In this document: in pieces, positions 22,978-32,546 of the stretch | Layout: the number at the start of each line of letters is the position of its first letter | Numbering within the stretch: position 1 is the stretch's first letter | Source of the DNA: Tepidimonas fonticaldi | GTDB taxonomy: Bacteria > Pseudomonadota > Gammaproteobacteria > Burkholderiales > Burkholderiaceae_C | DNA: 64,000 nucleotides | Direction: 5' to 3' | Assembly: GCF_007556755.1 (NCBI RefSeq) | Contig: NZ_VJOO01000005.1 | Location: forward strand, 90,752-154,751 | Notes under the pieces: generated by a model | The model's input: only the letters and a program-made list of their open reading frames with translations | Told to the model about the DNA's origin: nothing | Databases searched by the model: none | Program-made: the position numbers and the translations under genes

Positions 22978-24519
22978 ATGACCGACAAGCTGATCATTTT
23001 CGACACCACCCTGCGCGACGGCGAGCAGTCCCCGGGCGCCTCGATGACCAAGGACGAAAAGCTGCGCATCGCGCGCCAGCTCGAGCGGCTGCGCGTCGAT
23101 GTGATCGAGGCGGGCTTTGCGGCCAGCTCCAACGGCGACTTCGAGGCGGTCAAGGCGATTGCCGACACGATCAAGGACTCCACCGTTTGCTCGCTGGCCC
23201 GGGCCAACGACCGCGACATCGCGCGGGCGGCCGAGGCGCTGCGCGGCGCCAACCGCGCGCGCATCCACACCTTCATCGCGACGTCGCCGCTGCACATGGA
23301 AAAGAAGCTGCGCATGACGCCCGACCAGGTGCTGGAGCAGGCGCGGCAGGCGGTGCGCTTTGCGCGAAACCTGTGCGCCGACATCGAGTTCAGCCCCGAG
23401 GACGGCTACCGCAGCGAGGTGGACTTCCTCTGCCGCGTGCTGGAGACGGTGATCGCCGAAGGGGCGACGACCATCAACATCCCGGACACCGTCGGCTACG
23501 CGGTGCCGGAGTTGTACGGCCATTTCATCAAGACCCTGCGCGAGCGCATTCCCAACTCCGACAAGGCGATCTGGAGCGTGCACTGCCACAACGACCTGGG
23601 TATGGCGGTGGCCAACTCGCTGGCCGGTGTCAAGATCGGCGGGGCGCGTCAGGTCGAATGCACGATCAACGGCCTGGGGGAGCGGGCGGGCAACTGCTCG
23701 CTGGAGGAGATCGTCATGGCGGTCAAGACCCGCCGCGATTACTTTGGGCTGGAGGTCGGCATCGACACCACGCAGATCGTGCCCGCCAGCCGCATGGTCA
23801 GCCAGACCACGGGCTTCGTCGTGCAGCCGAACAAGGCGGTGGTGGGGGCGAATGCGTTTGCGCACGCCAGCGGCATCCACCAGGACGGCGTGCTCAAGGC
23901 GCGCGACACCTACGAAATCATGCGCGCCGAGGACGTGGGCTGGAGCGCAAACAAGATCGTGCTGGGCAAGCTGTCGGGGCGCAACGCCTTCAAGCAGCGC
24001 TTGCAGGACCTGGGCATCGAGATGGAGTCCGAGACGGACCTCAACACGGCCTTTGCCAAGTTCAAGGAGCTGGCCGACCGCAAGGCCGAAATCTTTGACG
24101 AGGACATTCTGGCGCTGGTCAGCGACGAGAGCGTCACGCCGGAGAAGGAACAGTACGGGCTGGTGTCGCTGTCGCAGCATTCCGAGACCGGCGAGCGCCC
24201 GCACGCGCGAGTCGTCTTCACCATCGACGGTAAGGAGTATGTGGGCGAGGCCGACGGCAACGGGCCGGTGGATGCGTCGATCAAGGCCATCGAGTCGCAC
24301 GTCAAGAGCGGCGCGGAGCTGCTGCTGTACTCGGTCAACGCCATCACCAGCGGCTCCACCGAGTCGCAGGGCGAAGTGACGATCCGCCTGCAGCACGGCG
24401 GTCGCGTGGTCAACGGCGTCGGGGCCGATCCGGACATCGTCGTCGCGTCGGCCAAGGCCTATTTGTCGGCCCTCAACAAGCTGCACAGCAAGGTCGATCG
24501 CGTCGCCGCGCAGGGCTGA
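22978..24519 (+). CDS. leuA: 2-isopropylmalate synthase
   Basis: A 513-residue enzyme, first committed step of leucine synthesis from 2-ketoisovalerate and acetyl-CoA. The TIM-barrel domain opens with [32 protein letters not shown] holds the metal-binding His pair and the GAGERAGN-like region reads [13 protein letters not shown]. The C-terminal LeuA allosteric domain spans about residues 390-510 and would bind leucine for feedback inhibition. ATG at 22978 has GCAGGAG seven bases upstream. Expression is likely controlled by the attenuator at 22815-22926. Confidence 0.97.
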   Translation: MTDKLIIFDTTLRDGEQSPGASMTKDEKLRIARQLERLRVDVIEAGFAASSNGDFEAVKAIADTIKDSTVCSLARANDRDIARAAEALRGANRARIHTFIATSPLHMEKKLRMTPDQVLEQARQAVRFARNLCADIEFSPEDGYRSEVDFLCRVLETVIAEGATTINIPDTVGYAVPELYGHFIKTLRERIPNSDKAIWSVHCHNDLGMAVANSLAGVKIGGARQVECTINGLGERAGNCSLEEIVMAVKTRRDYFGLEVGIDTTQIVPASRMVSQTTGFVVQPNKAVVGANAFAHASGIHQDGVLKARDTYEIMRAEDVGWSANKIVLGKLSGRNAFKQRLQDLGIEMESETDLNTAFAKFKELADRKAEIFDEDILALVSDESVTPEKEQYGLVSLSQHSETGERPHARVVFTIDGKEYVGEADGNGPVDASIKAIESHVKSGAELLLYSVNAITSGSTESQGEVTIRLQHGGRVVNGVGADPDIVVASAKAYLSALNKLHSKVDRVAAQG

Positions 24520-24531
24520 GCGGGCGTTGCG

Positions 24532-24560
24532 CCGGGGCCGGGCGGTGGGCGCGGCCCCGG
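24532..24560 (+). terminator. Possible leuA terminator
   Basis: CCGGGGCC (24532-24539) pairs with GGCCCCGG (24553-24560), loop of 13 bases, followed by TGTTGTGG. The U-run is weak. Confidence 0.4.
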
Positions 24561-24615
24561 TGTTGTGGAAACGGCTCAAAAATTTTGCCTAACACGGTGT
24601 CGAAAAGGGTGTTTT

Positions 24616-24636
24616 GAGCGATCGCTCCCCTATACT
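24616..24636 (+). promoter_or_regulatory. Palindrome and -10 box upstream of PBP7-like gene
   Basis: GAGCGATCGCTC at 24616-24627 is a perfect 12-bp palindrome, followed three bases later by TATACT (24631-24636). The palindrome lies between the expected -35 and -10 positions, where a repressor could bind. No clear -35 box is seen. Confidence 0.4.
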
Positions 24637-24669
24637 GCCAACCTTGTCGATGGCTATGGGGCCGACACC

Positions 24670-25941
24670 ATGAACAAGACGCTGTTGTGGGGCACGCGGG
24701 CGCTGGTGCTCGCGCTGGTCGGATGGGGTTTGAGTCTGCCGCCGCAGGCGGCGCATGCGGCGGCTGTGGCGGTGAGCGCCAAGGCGGACCGCGCAAAACC
24801 CCCGGCCAAGCCGCGGGCCAAGGCCGCCAAGGCCGCCAAGGCCGCGCCCCGCGCCAAACATCGGGTGCAACGCACGGGCGAGCGCCGCGCCGCATCGGCC
24901 CAGCCTGCGGCCCCCAAGGCGCAGGCGGCGCTTCCCGCCGCCGCGGCACCGCGCGCGGCGGCCGCGCCCATGCCCCGGACACGCGCCACGCTGGTATCCG
25001 CTTCCGCCGGGGCGGCTGCGTTGTCGGGCGCGGCATACGCCTCCGCAGCGGCGGGAGGTGGGGCGGACGACATGCACGCGCTGTCGCTCGATCCGGTGCG
25101 CCTCAACTCCAACGCCGTGCTGGTCGTGGACCGCGACACCAACGCGGTGCTGGTCGGCAAAAACGACGCGGCGGTGCTGCCCATCGCGTCGCTGACCAAA
25201 CTGATGACCGGGCTGGTGATCGCCGACGCGGGCCTGCCGATGGATGAAATCCTCACCATCACGGCGGACGACGTCGATCGCCTCAAGGGCAGCGGATCGC
25301 GCCTGGCGGTGGGCACGCGCCTGTCGCGGGCCGAGGCCCTGCATCTGGCCCTCATGTCCAGCGAGAACCGTGCGGCCCATGCGCTGGGGCGGACCTATCC
25401 GGGGGGCATTCCGGCGTTCGTCGCGGCCATGAATCGCAAGGCGGCGGAGTTGGGCATGAGCGCCACCCGCTTCGTCGAGCCCACCGGCCTGTCCAGCGAC
25501 AATCAGTCCAGCCCGCGCGATCTGGCGCGACTCGTGTCCGCCGCAGCCGAGCGCCCGGTGCTGCGCGAGCTGACCACATCGCCCGAGTACGAACTGGCCA
25601 GCGGCCGGCGCGTGGTGCATTACCGCAACAGCAACAAGCTGGTGCGCGAAAGCGAGTGGGACATCCTGCTGCAGAAGACCGGCTACATCCGCGAGGCCGG
25701 CCGCTGTGTCGCCATGCAGGTGCGGCTGGCGGGGCGCGACCTGATCATGGTGTTGATGGATGCCGCGGATTCGTCGGCGCGCTGGACGGATGCCGAGCGC
25801 TTGCTGCGCTGGCTGGAGCAGTCGTTGCTGCGTCCCGGGGCGGGCAAGCGCGAGGCGTTGATGCCGGAGCGCGTGTCGCAGCCGTGGGGCGCCATGGCGG
25901 ACCCCGTGGCGGATCGTTGGACCGAACGCCTGCCGGGGTGA
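24670..25941 (+). CDS. D-alanyl-D-alanine endopeptidase, PBP7-like (S11 family)
   Basis: A 423-residue serine peptidase of the S11 family that acts on peptidoglycan cross-links in the periplasm. An N-terminal signal peptide ends near QAAHAAA. A low-complexity Ala/Lys/Pro linker of about 90 residues (KAAKAAKAAPRAKH style) follows, unusual for the family. The catalytic domain has all three motifs: SLTK (Ser nucleophile), SEN and KTG. It resembles PBP7/PbpG rather than DacA, as there is no C-terminal membrane helix. ATG at 24670 starts the signal peptide. Confidence 0.88.
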   Translation: MNKTLLWGTRALVLALVGWGLSLPPQAAHAAAVAVSAKADRAKPPAKPRAKAAKAAKAAPRAKHRVQRTGERRAASAQPAAPKAQAALPAAAAPRAAAAPMPRTRATLVSASAGAAALSGAAYASAAAGGGADDMHALSLDPVRLNSNAVLVVDRDTNAVLVGKNDAAVLPIASLTKLMTGLVIADAGLPMDEILTITADDVDRLKGSGSRLAVGTRLSRAEALHLALMSSENRAAHALGRTYPGGIPAFVAAMNRKAAELGMSATRFVEPTGLSSDNQSSPRDLARLVSAAAERPVLRELTTSPEYELASGRRVVHYRNSNKLVRESEWDILLQKTGYIREAGRCVAMQVRLAGRDLIMVLMDAADSSARWTDAERLLRWLEQSLLRPGAGKREALMPERVSQPWGAMADPVADRWTERLPG

Positions 25942-25993
25942 GGCCTGTGGCGCCGCGCCGACGGGCAGGTCGGGATGATCGGGTGGGGGTTGA

Positions 25994-26779
25994 TCAGGCG
26001 CGCTCGCCGCGATAGCCGAGCGCGGCGCTGATTTCGGCCGCGGTGGCCTGGAGCTTGGGCAGCCAGCTCTCGTCGATGCGGTTGGCGGGGGCGGAGATGG
26101 ACAGACCAGCCACCAGCCGCCCCTGATCGTCGTAGATGCCGGCGGCCATGCAGCGCACGCCGGGCTCCAGTTCCTCGTTGTCGCGCGCCACCCCGAGTCG
26201 GCGGCACAGGGCCAGCTCTTTTTCCAGCACGGCCAGCTGGGTGATGCTGTTGGGGGTGTTGCCAGCCAGCCCGGTGCGGGTGGCGTAGGCGCGCAGGCGC
26301 TGCGGGTCCTCTTGCGCGAGGAACAGCTTGCCCACGGAGGTCAGATGCAGCGGCGCGCGCCCCCCGATGGCGCGCACCACCTGCATGCCCGAGCGCTCGC
26401 TGTAGGCGCGCTCGATGTAGACGATCTCGTCGCCCTGGCGCACGCTCAGGTTGACCGGCTGCTGGATTTGGCGGTGCAGCTCGCGCATCGGGCCGACGGC
26501 GACTTCGCGCACATCCAGACGCGCCTTGACGAGGTTGCCCAGCTCCAGCAGGCGCAGACCCAGCCGATACATGCCGGGTTCGGGGCGCTCCACGAAGCGG
26601 CCGATCGCCAGGTCGTTGAGGATGCGGTGGGCGGTGGAGGGGTGCAAACCGGTTTCTTCGCCCAGCGTTTTGAGCGACACGGGATCCTCGTGCCGCGACA
26701 GAACGTCGAGCACGGCGAACATGCGCTCGAGCACCTGCACGCTGGGCCGTGGAGGGGGGCTGTCGTCCGTTTTGCGCAT
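25994..26779 (-). CDS. IclR family transcriptional regulator
   Basis: A 261-residue regulator. Winged helix-turn-helix at residues 15-75 (LKTLGEETGLHPSTAHRILNDL is the recognition region, noted by its ends) and the IclR effector-binding domain at about 90-255 (VYIERAYSE, GRAPLHLTSVGKLFLA, GLSISAPANRI). The family controls aromatic or carboxylic acid use and often its own gene. No adjacent catabolic operon is present, so the target is unknown. It lies between the convergent PBP7-like gene and bpt; the gap before bpt is 58 bases. Confidence 0.92.
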   Translation of the reverse strand: MRKTDDSPPPRPSVQVLERMFAVLDVLSRHEDPVSLKTLGEETGLHPSTAHRILNDLAIGRFVERPEPGMYRLGLRLLELGNLVKARLDVREVAVGPMRELHRQIQQPVNLSVRQGDEIVYIERAYSERSGMQVVRAIGGRAPLHLTSVGKLFLAQEDPQRLRAYATRTGLAGNTPNSITQLAVLEKELALCRRLGVARDNEELEPGVRCMAAGIYDDQGRLVAGLSISAPANRIDESWLPKLQATAAEISAALGYRGERA

Positions 26780-26837
26780 GAGACCGTCGTCGGAAATATC
26801 GACGGCCGATTTTACCAGATGAAATCAGGGCTCATCC

Positions 26838-27575
26838 TCACAGCGCCAGTTGCCAGCGGCCGTCCTGGTACAGCTCATGCGGGCGAAAGCGGACCTTGTA
26901 AGCCATCTTGGGGCTGTCGGCGATCCAATACCCCAGGTACACATAGGGCAGGTGCAGGCGGCGGGCCTGCTCGATTTGCCACAGCACACCGTAGGTGCCC
27001 AGCGAGCCGGGCCAGTCGGGGTCGTAGAACGTGTAGACCGCGGACAGGCCATCGTCGAGCAGGTCGATCAAGGACACCATCACCAGCCGGTCTGGGGTGT
27101 CGGCGTCACCGCGCGCCCAAAACTCCACCAGCCGCGAGTTGACGTGGCTTTGCAGCAGGAACTGGCTGTACTGCTCGACGTTGTCGTGGTCCATGCCGCC
27201 CCCCGCGTGGCGGCTGCGCTGGTAACGCAGGTACAGCGCGTAGTGCGCGGGCGAATAGCCCAGGCGCATGACCCGCGCGTGCAACGTGGCGTGTTCTCGC
27301 CAGGCGCGGCGCTGACTGCGGTTGGGGGCGAACTCTGCGGCGCGCACGCGCAAGGGGATGCACGCCTGGCAGCCGTCACAATAGGGCCGGTAGGTGAACA
27401 GGCCGCTGCGCCGAAACCCGCTGGCCACGAGGCGGGAGTAGGTCTCGCCCTGGATCAGGTGACTGGGGGTGGCCACCTGCGAGCGCGCCAGCCGCTGCGG
27501 CAGATAGCTGCACGGGTACGGCGCCGTGGCATAGAACTGCACGGCGGTCAGGGGCAGTTCGTGCAGGCGGGTCAC
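26838..27575 (-). CDS. bpt: Aspartate/glutamate leucyltransferase Bpt
   Basis: A 245-residue enzyme related to eukaryotic arginyl-tRNA-protein transferase. It adds Leu to proteins with N-terminal Asp or Glu, sending them to ClpS/ClpAP. The N-terminal cysteine motif is [21 protein letters not shown] and the C-terminal catalytic part has [17 protein letters not shown], both hallmarks. Its ATG at 27575 overlaps the stop of aat (ATGA), so the two N-end-rule transferases are translationally coupled. Confidence 0.95.
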   Translation of the reverse strand: MTRLHELPLTAVQFYATAPYPCSYLPQRLARSQVATPSHLIQGETYSRLVASGFRRSGLFTYRPYCDGCQACIPLRVRAAEFAPNRSQRRAWREHATLHARVMRLGYSPAHYALYLRYQRSRHAGGGMDHDNVEQYSQFLLQSHVNSRLVEFWARGDADTPDRLVMVSLIDLLDDGLSAVYTFYDPDWPGSLGTYGVLWQIEQARRLHLPYVYLGYWIADSPKMAYKVRFRPHELYQDGRWQLAL

Positions 27576-28363
27576 GGGGGTGTCGAAGGGATGGTGGGGG
27601 GCAGCGGGTCCAGCGGCGCGTCAGGCCAAAGGCAGTTCCAGTATAGGCAATCCCAGCGCCATGCGGGGGTGGGCGCATCGATGGCCTGACGAACCTCGTG
27701 CAAAAAACGGTCGCGCGATTCCTCGGCCGCCCCGAGCGATGCCAAATGGCGCGTGTTTTGCTGGCAATCGATCAAGGGCACGCCCCAGGCGCGGCAGGCC
27801 GCCACCAGCGCCGCCAGGGCCATTTTGGAGGCGTCGGGGCGGTGGCTGAACATCGATTCGCCAAACACCGCGCGCCCGATGTTGACCAGGTACAGACCGC
27901 CGACCAACTGGCCATCCCACCACGTCTCGACGCTGTGCGCGTGGCCGGCGCGGTGCAGCCCCCGGTAGGCAGCCTGCATCTCCGGGACGATCCAGGTGCC
28001 GTCCTGTCCGGGGCGCGGGGTGTGGGCGCAGGCGTCGATCACGGCGTCGAATGCGCTGTCCATGCGGATCTGCAGCCGCCCCTGGCGCAGCGCGGCGCGC
28101 AGGGCCTTGCGCAGCGAATGGCTGAGGTGAAAGCGCGAGGGCCGCAGCACCATGCGCGGGTCGGGGCTCCACCACAGGATGGGCTGCCCCTCGCCGTACC
28201 ATGGGAACACCCCGTGGCGGTACGCTTGCAGCAGGGTCGGGGTGTCCAGCGCGCCGCCGGCCGCGAGCAGTCCCGGGATGGGGTCCCGTCGCCCCCAGGC
28301 GCGCTCCGCGGGCGGAAAAGGGTCGCCAGGATCCAGCCAAGGCAGCGGGCGGGGGGTGCTCAT
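27572..28363 (-). CDS. aat: Leucyl/phenylalanyl-tRNA--protein transferase
   Basis: A 263-residue enzyme that transfers Leu or Phe from tRNA to N-terminal Lys or Arg of proteins for ClpAP degradation. Signature stretches [48 protein letters not shown] and [15 protein letters not shown] are present. The ATG at 28363 shares its A with the TGA of nth (TGATG). Longer in-frame starts upstream lie inside nth and are not needed. It overlaps bpt downstream. Confidence 0.95.
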   Translation of the reverse strand: MSTPRPLPWLDPGDPFPPAERAWGRRDPIPGLLAAGGALDTPTLLQAYRHGVFPWYGEGQPILWWSPDPRMVLRPSRFHLSHSLRKALRAALRQGRLQIRMDSAFDAVIDACAHTPRPGQDGTWIVPEMQAAYRGLHRAGHAHSVETWWDGQLVGGLYLVNIGRAVFGESMFSHRPDASKMALAALVAACRAWGVPLIDCQQNTRHLASLGAAEESRDRFLHEVRQAIDAPTPAWRWDCLYWNCLWPDAPLDPLPPTIPSTPP

Positions 28364-29043
28364 CAGGGGGCGGTTCGGGCCCGACGCGGGTGACGGGGCT
28401 GGGTCGATGCTGTTGTCTGGGCCTTGGCGTGGTCGCACCACGCTGCCACCGGGCACGCGCCGCACTTCGGCGCGCGCGCGGTGCAGGTGTAGCGGCCGTG
28501 CAGGATCAGCCAGTGGTGCGCGTCGCGCAAAAAGCGCGCCGGCACCCGCTGCAGCAGTCCCCGCTCGACCTGCAGCGGCGTCTTGCCGGGGGCCAGCCCC
28601 GTGCGGTTGGCCACGCGGAAGATGTGCGTGTCCACCGCCATCGTCGGCTCGCCGAAGGCGACGTTGAGCACCACGTTGGCGGTCTTGCGGCCGACGCCGG
28701 GCAGCGCTTCCAGCTCCTCGCGGCGGCGCGGCACCTCGCCGCCATGGCGTTCCAGCAGCAGGCGGCAGGTCTCGAGGACGTGGCGCGCCTTGCTGCGGTA
28801 CAGCCCGATGGTGCGGATGTGGCTTTCCAGCCCCTCCTGCCCCAGCGCGAGGATGGCCTGCGGCGTGTTGGCGATGGGGAACAGCCGCCGCGTGGCCTGG
28901 TTGACGCTGCGGTCGGTGGCCTGGGCGCTCAGCATCACGGCCACGAGCAGCTCGAACACGCTCGTATACTCGAGCTCGGTTTGCGGCTCGGGCCGCTCGG
29001 CCTGCAGGGCCGAGAAAAAGGCTTCGATGTCGCGCGGTTTCAT
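28363..29043 (-). CDS. nth: Endonuclease III
   Basis: A 226-residue DNA glycosylase/AP lyase that removes oxidised pyrimidines. The helix-hairpin-helix is LPGVGRKTANVVLN with the catalytic Lys, the catalytic Asp is in VDTHIFRV, and the [4Fe-4S] ligands follow the C-x6-C-x2-C-x5-C pattern (CTARAPKCGACPVAAWC). The start MKPRDIEAFF at 29043 matches relatives better than an ATG at 29097. About 20 basic residues extend the C-terminus past the cluster. Leads nth-aat-bpt and is divergent from the aminotransferase. Confidence 0.95.
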   Translation of the reverse strand: MKPRDIEAFFSALQAERPEPQTELEYTSVFELLVAVMLSAQATDRSVNQATRRLFPIANTPQAILALGQEGLESHIRTIGLYRSKARHVLETCRLLLERHGGEVPRRREELEALPGVGRKTANVVLNVAFGEPTMAVDTHIFRVANRTGLAPGKTPLQVERGLLQRVPARFLRDAHHWLILHGRYTCTARAPKCGACPVAAWCDHAKAQTTASTQPRHPRRARTAP

Positions 29044-29117
29044 CACGGGTCCGTGGCGCTTGAGGCCCCCAGGTGGCGGGGTGCTGCGGATGCGCATTTT
29101 CTCCTGAAGGATACGCG

Positions 29118-30338
29118 ATGACGGATGACGCGCCCGCCTCCCCGGTGCGGCTGGCCGAGCGGCTGGCCTACGTCGAGACCTCGGCGATCCGGGAACTGTT
29201 CAAGCTGCTGGGCAAGCCCGGCATCATCAGCTTCGCCGGCGGCTTTCCGGATGCGGCGCTGTTCGACGTCGACGGCATCCGCGAGGCGACGCTGGCGGCG
29301 CTTGCCGCCAACCCCGGCGCGGCGCTGCAGTACGGCGCCACCGAGGGGTTTGATCCGCTGCGCGAGCAGCTGGCGGCCTTCATGGCCGCCAAGGGCGCGC
29401 GCGGCGTGGCGCCCACCGACCTGATCGTGACCACCGGCAGCCAGCAGGCGCTGGACCTGATCGGCAAGACGCTCGTCTCGCCGGGTGACACGGTGATCGT
29501 CGAGGCACCGACGTTCCTGGCCACCATCCAGTGCTTCCGCCTCTACGGCGCGCAGCTGCTGACGGTGCCGGTGGACGGGCAGGGCGCGGATGTCGGGGAG
29601 CTCGAGCGCCTGATCGAGCGGCACCGGCCAAAGTTCGTTTACCTCATCCCGACGTTCGGCAACCCGAGCGGCGCGCAGATGAGCCTGGAGCGCCGCCGCC
29701 GCGTGCTGGAGCTGGCGGTGCGCACGCGCACGCTGGTGGTGGAGGACGATCCCTACGGCGATCTCTATTTCGACGCCCCGCCGCCGCCAAGCCTGCTGGC
29801 GCTGAGCCACGAGGTGCCGGGCAGCCGGGACTGCCTCGTGCACTGCGGAAGCCTGAGCAAGGTGCTCTCCCCAGGGCTGCGGATTGGCTGGATGGTGGCC
29901 CCGCCCGAGCTGCTGGCCAAGGCGACGATGTGCAAGCAGTTCAGCGATGCGCACACCAGCACCTTCGCGCAGGCCACCGCGGCGCAGTATCTGGCCAGCG
30001 GCCGCATGCCGGCGACGCTCGAGCGCGTGCGCAGCATCTACGCCCGCCGCGCCGCGGCGATGGTGGAGGCGCTGCGGCAGGAGTTGGGCGAGGCGATCGA
30101 CTTCGTGCCGCCGCGCGGCGGGCTGTTCGTCTGGGCGCGGCTGACCGGCGCGGGCGGCAAGCCGGCGGACGGCGGCGAGCTCGCGCGCCGGGCGATCGAA
30201 CAGGGCGTGGCCTTCGTGCCGGGGGCGCCGTTCTTCGCCCGCGACCCGGATCCGGCGACGCTGCGGCTGAGCTTCGCGACGGTGGATGAGGAGCGCATCC
30301 GCGAGGGGGTGCGGCGGCTGGCGGTCGCCTTGGGCTGA
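29118..30338 (+). CDS. PLP-dependent aminotransferase, class I/II
   Basis: A 406-residue fold-type I aminotransferase, resembling 2-aminoadipate/alanine-type transaminases related to the MocR C-domain. The Schiff-base lysine lies in CGSLSKVLSPGLRIGW; TGSQQALDLIGK is the phosphate-binding turn, PTFGNPSGAQMS and VEDDPYGDLYF carry the Asn and Asp that hold PLP. There is no N-terminal GntR domain, so it is an enzyme and not a MocR regulator. Substrate cannot be fixed from sequence; broad aromatic, leucine or 2-aminoadipate activity is possible. GAAGGATA precedes ATG at 29118. Confidence 0.88.
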   Translation: MTDDAPASPVRLAERLAYVETSAIRELFKLLGKPGIISFAGGFPDAALFDVDGIREATLAALAANPGAALQYGATEGFDPLREQLAAFMAAKGARGVAPTDLIVTTGSQQALDLIGKTLVSPGDTVIVEAPTFLATIQCFRLYGAQLLTVPVDGQGADVGELERLIERHRPKFVYLIPTFGNPSGAQMSLERRRRVLELAVRTRTLVVEDDPYGDLYFDAPPPPSLLALSHEVPGSRDCLVHCGSLSKVLSPGLRIGWMVAPPELLAKATMCKQFSDAHTSTFAQATAAQYLASGRMPATLERVRSIYARRAAAMVEALRQELGEAIDFVPPRGGLFVWARLTGAGGKPADGGELARRAIEQGVAFVPGAPFFARDPDPATLRLSFATVDEERIREGVRRLAVALG

Positions 30339-30351
30339 AAGGCGCTCGAGG

Positions 30352-30570
30352 GTGGTTCAGGCCATCTTCTTCAAGACCGTGGCCCTGGTGATCGGGGTCA
30401 TGGCGTTATGGGCGGCGTCCATCGTGCTGGGGCGATGGCTGGGTGGTCGGTGGGCTCGCACTTCCGCCTCTCGGGATGCGCTGTCCAAACTCATCGCCCT
30501 GTTGATCTTCGCAGCCGCCGTCATCATCTTTCTGCGGGTCACCGCGCCAGCGTGGCCGCCCACAACCTGA
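30352..30570 (+). CDS. Small two-helix membrane protein (hypothetical)
   Basis: A possible 72-residue protein starting at GTG 30352, right after the aminotransferase. It has two strongly hydrophobic segments (ALVIGVMALWAASIVLG and LIALLIFAAAVIIFL) separated by a basic loop, so it would sit in the inner membrane. I do not recognise a family. The last 32 bases overlap the 3' end of the convergent thioredoxin-fold gene. The base composition is less extreme than in flanking genes. It could also be a chance frame; support is the hydrophobic pattern only. Confidence 0.4.
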   Translation: MVQAIFFKTVALVIGVMALWAASIVLGRWLGGRWARTSASRDALSKLIALLIFAAAVIIFLRVTAPAWPPTT

Positions 30571-31078
30571 GCCGCATGCCGACGCCGGTGGTGTAGCCGA
30601 CGGTGACGTGGCGCAGGCGGTCGCCGGCGTCCAGCACCGCGAACACCGGCACCGAGCGCCAGCCGTGCGCGGCGGCCAGGCGCCCGTCCGCGTCGAGCAC
30701 CGTGACCCACGGCAGGCCGCGCTGCCGCAGGTAGGCGCGCACGGTGGCCGCATCGCCGCTGCGCGTGGCCAGCGTCACCACCGGCCGGTGGGCGGCCAGC
30801 GCGCTGACGGTGCCTTCCTCGGCGCGGCAGATGCCGCACCAGGTGGCCCAGACGTGCAGCGCCACGGGCGACCCCACGCCGGCGCCCAGCTGCGCGCGCA
30901 GGTCGGCCCAAGTGCCGCGGCCCTCGCTGCCGTCCGGCAGCAGCCACGCCAGCGTCCCTTCGGGCGCCCAGCGTTCTGGGGTGGCGCGCGTCAGCCACGC
31001 CTGCACCCCCAGGAAAACCCCGAGCGCCAGCGTCAGGGTGATCGAAGCTTCGCGTACAAAATGGCGGATGCGGCCCAT
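30539..31078 (-). CDS. Thioredoxin-fold (TlpA/DsbE-like) membrane-anchored protein
   Basis: A 179-residue protein with one N-terminal membrane helix ([18 protein letters not shown]) and a periplasmic thioredoxin domain. The active site is CGIC ([13 protein letters not shown]) and the cis-Pro loop is [11 protein letters not shown]. It resembles protein disulfide oxidoreductases of the TlpA-like DsbE family found in betaproteobacteria. The start at 31078 (MGRIRHF) is preferred over ATG at 31099, since it puts the positively charged residues just before the helix. It is divergent from the TrpB2-like gene. Confidence 0.84.
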   Translation of the reverse strand: MGRIRHFVREASITLTLALGVFLGVQAWLTRATPERWAPEGTLAWLLPDGSEGRGTWADLRAQLGAGVGSPVALHVWATWCGICRAEEGTVSALAAHRPVVTLATRSGDAATVRAYLRQRGLPWVTVLDADGRLAAAHGWRSVPVFAVLDAGDRLRHVTVGYTTGVGMRLRLWAATLAR

Positions 31079-31134
31079 GGCGCCATTGTGCCCGGGCACC
31101 CCCCACCGTATCCGACCCTCGAGGAGATCCCCCC

Positions 31135-32505
31135 GTGACGACGCCGACCAAGTTCCTGCTGCAGGAAAGCCAGATGCCCAAGTACTGGTACAACATCGCC
31201 GCGGACCTGCCGAAGGCCCCGCCGCCGGTGCTGCACCCGGGCACGCTGCAGCCGGTCGGCCCGGACGATCTGGCGCCGCTGTTCCCGATGGAGCTGATCC
31301 TGCAGGAGGTCAGCACCGAGCGCGAGATCGAGATCCCCGAGCCGGTGCGCGAGATCTACCGCCTCTGGCGGCCGAGCCCGCTGTTCCGGGCCCACCGGCT
31401 GGAGAAGGCGCTGGGCACGCCGGCCAAGATCTTCTACAAGTACGAGGGCGTCAGCCCCGCCGGCAGCCACAAGCCCAACACCGCGGTGCCGCAGGCGTTC
31501 TACAACGCGCAGGCCGGCACGAAGCGCCTGACGACCGAAACCGGCGCCGGGCAGTGGGGCACGTCGCTGTCGTTCGCGGGGCAGCTGTTCGGGCTGGAGG
31601 TGCTGGTGTTCCAGGTGCGCGTCAGCTACGACCAGAAGCCCTACCGCCGCGCGGTGATGGAGACCTACGGCGCGCGCTGCCTGCCGTCGCCGTCCACCGA
31701 GACGGAGTACGGCCGCCGCGTCCTGGCGCAGCGGCCGGACCACCCCGGCAGCCTCGGCATTGCGATCTCCGAGGCGGTGGAGCTGGCCGCGCAGCGAGAC
31801 GACACCAAGTACGCGCTCGGCTCGGTGCTCAACCATGTGCTGCTGCACCAGACCGTGATCGGGCTGGAAGCGATGGAGCAGCTGCAGATGGCCGACGCCT
31901 GGCCGGACGTGATCGTCGGCGCCACCGGCGGCGGCAGCAACTTCGCCGGCATCGCCTTCCCGTTCATCGGCCACGGGCTGCGCGGCGGGGCGCGGCCGCG
32001 CATCGTGGCGGTGGAGCCGGCCGCCTGCCCGTCGCTGACGCGCGGCAAATATGCCTACGACTTCGGCGACACGGCGCACCTGACGCCGCTGACCAAGATG
32101 CATACGCTCGGCTCGACCTTCACGCCGCCGCCGTTCCACGCCGGCGGGCTGCGCTACCACGGCATGGCGCCGCTGGTGTCGCACCTGAAGGAGCTGGGCC
32201 TGATCGAGGCGGTGGCCTACACGCAGACGCAGTGCTTCGAGGCCGGTGTGCTGTTCGCGCGCAGTGAGGGCATCGTGCCGGCGCCAGAGGCCAACCACGC
32301 CGTCAAGGGCGCGATCGAGGAGGCGCTGCGCTGCAAGCGCGAGGGCCGGAGCGAGACGATCCTGTTCAACCTGTGCGGCCACGGCCACTTCGACATGGCC
32401 GCGTACCAGAAATACTTCGCCGGCGAGCTCAAGGACGAGACCTACGACGAGCGCGAGCTGGCGATGGCGTTGTCGGGCCTGCCGAGCGTGCCGGAGCCGG
32501 TTTGA
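31135..32505 (+). CDS. TrpB-like (TrpB2-type) pyridoxal-phosphate enzyme
   Basis: A 456-residue fold-type II PLP enzyme of the TrpB2 subfamily. The PLP lysine is in [14 protein letters not shown], the catalytic Glu in [10 protein letters not shown] and the phosphate-binding loop in [12 protein letters not shown]. The N-terminal 60 residues ([14 protein letters not shown]) are typical of TrpB2 and absent from TrpB1. GTG at 31135 has GAGGAG eight bases upstream. TrpB2 joins indole and serine to tryptophan without tight TrpA binding, and other members use different acceptors. No trpA lies in this window, so its role in tryptophan synthesis is open. Confidence 0.88.
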   Translation: MTTPTKFLLQESQMPKYWYNIAADLPKAPPPVLHPGTLQPVGPDDLAPLFPMELILQEVSTEREIEIPEPVREIYRLWRPSPLFRAHRLEKALGTPAKIFYKYEGVSPAGSHKPNTAVPQAFYNAQAGTKRLTTETGAGQWGTSLSFAGQLFGLEVLVFQVRVSYDQKPYRRAVMETYGARCLPSPSTETEYGRRVLAQRPDHPGSLGIAISEAVELAAQRDDTKYALGSVLNHVLLHQTVIGLEAMEQLQMADAWPDVIVGATGGGSNFAGIAFPFIGHGLRGGARPRIVAVEPAACPSLTRGKYAYDFGDTAHLTPLTKMHTLGSTFTPPPFHAGGLRYHGMAPLVSHLKELGLIEAVAYTQTQCFEAGVLFARSEGIVPAPEANHAVKGAIEEALRCKREGRSETILFNLCGHGHFDMAAYQKYFAGELKDETYDERELAMALSGLPSVPEPV

Positions 32506-32546
32506 GAAAGGCGTGGGTTGGCATCCGATGGAAATGGTTTGGTTGC

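Noticed and set aside
24616..24636. CRISPR-like or phage att repeat at the PBP7 promoter
   Set aside because: Only one short palindrome, with no repeated units and no nearby tRNA or integrase.
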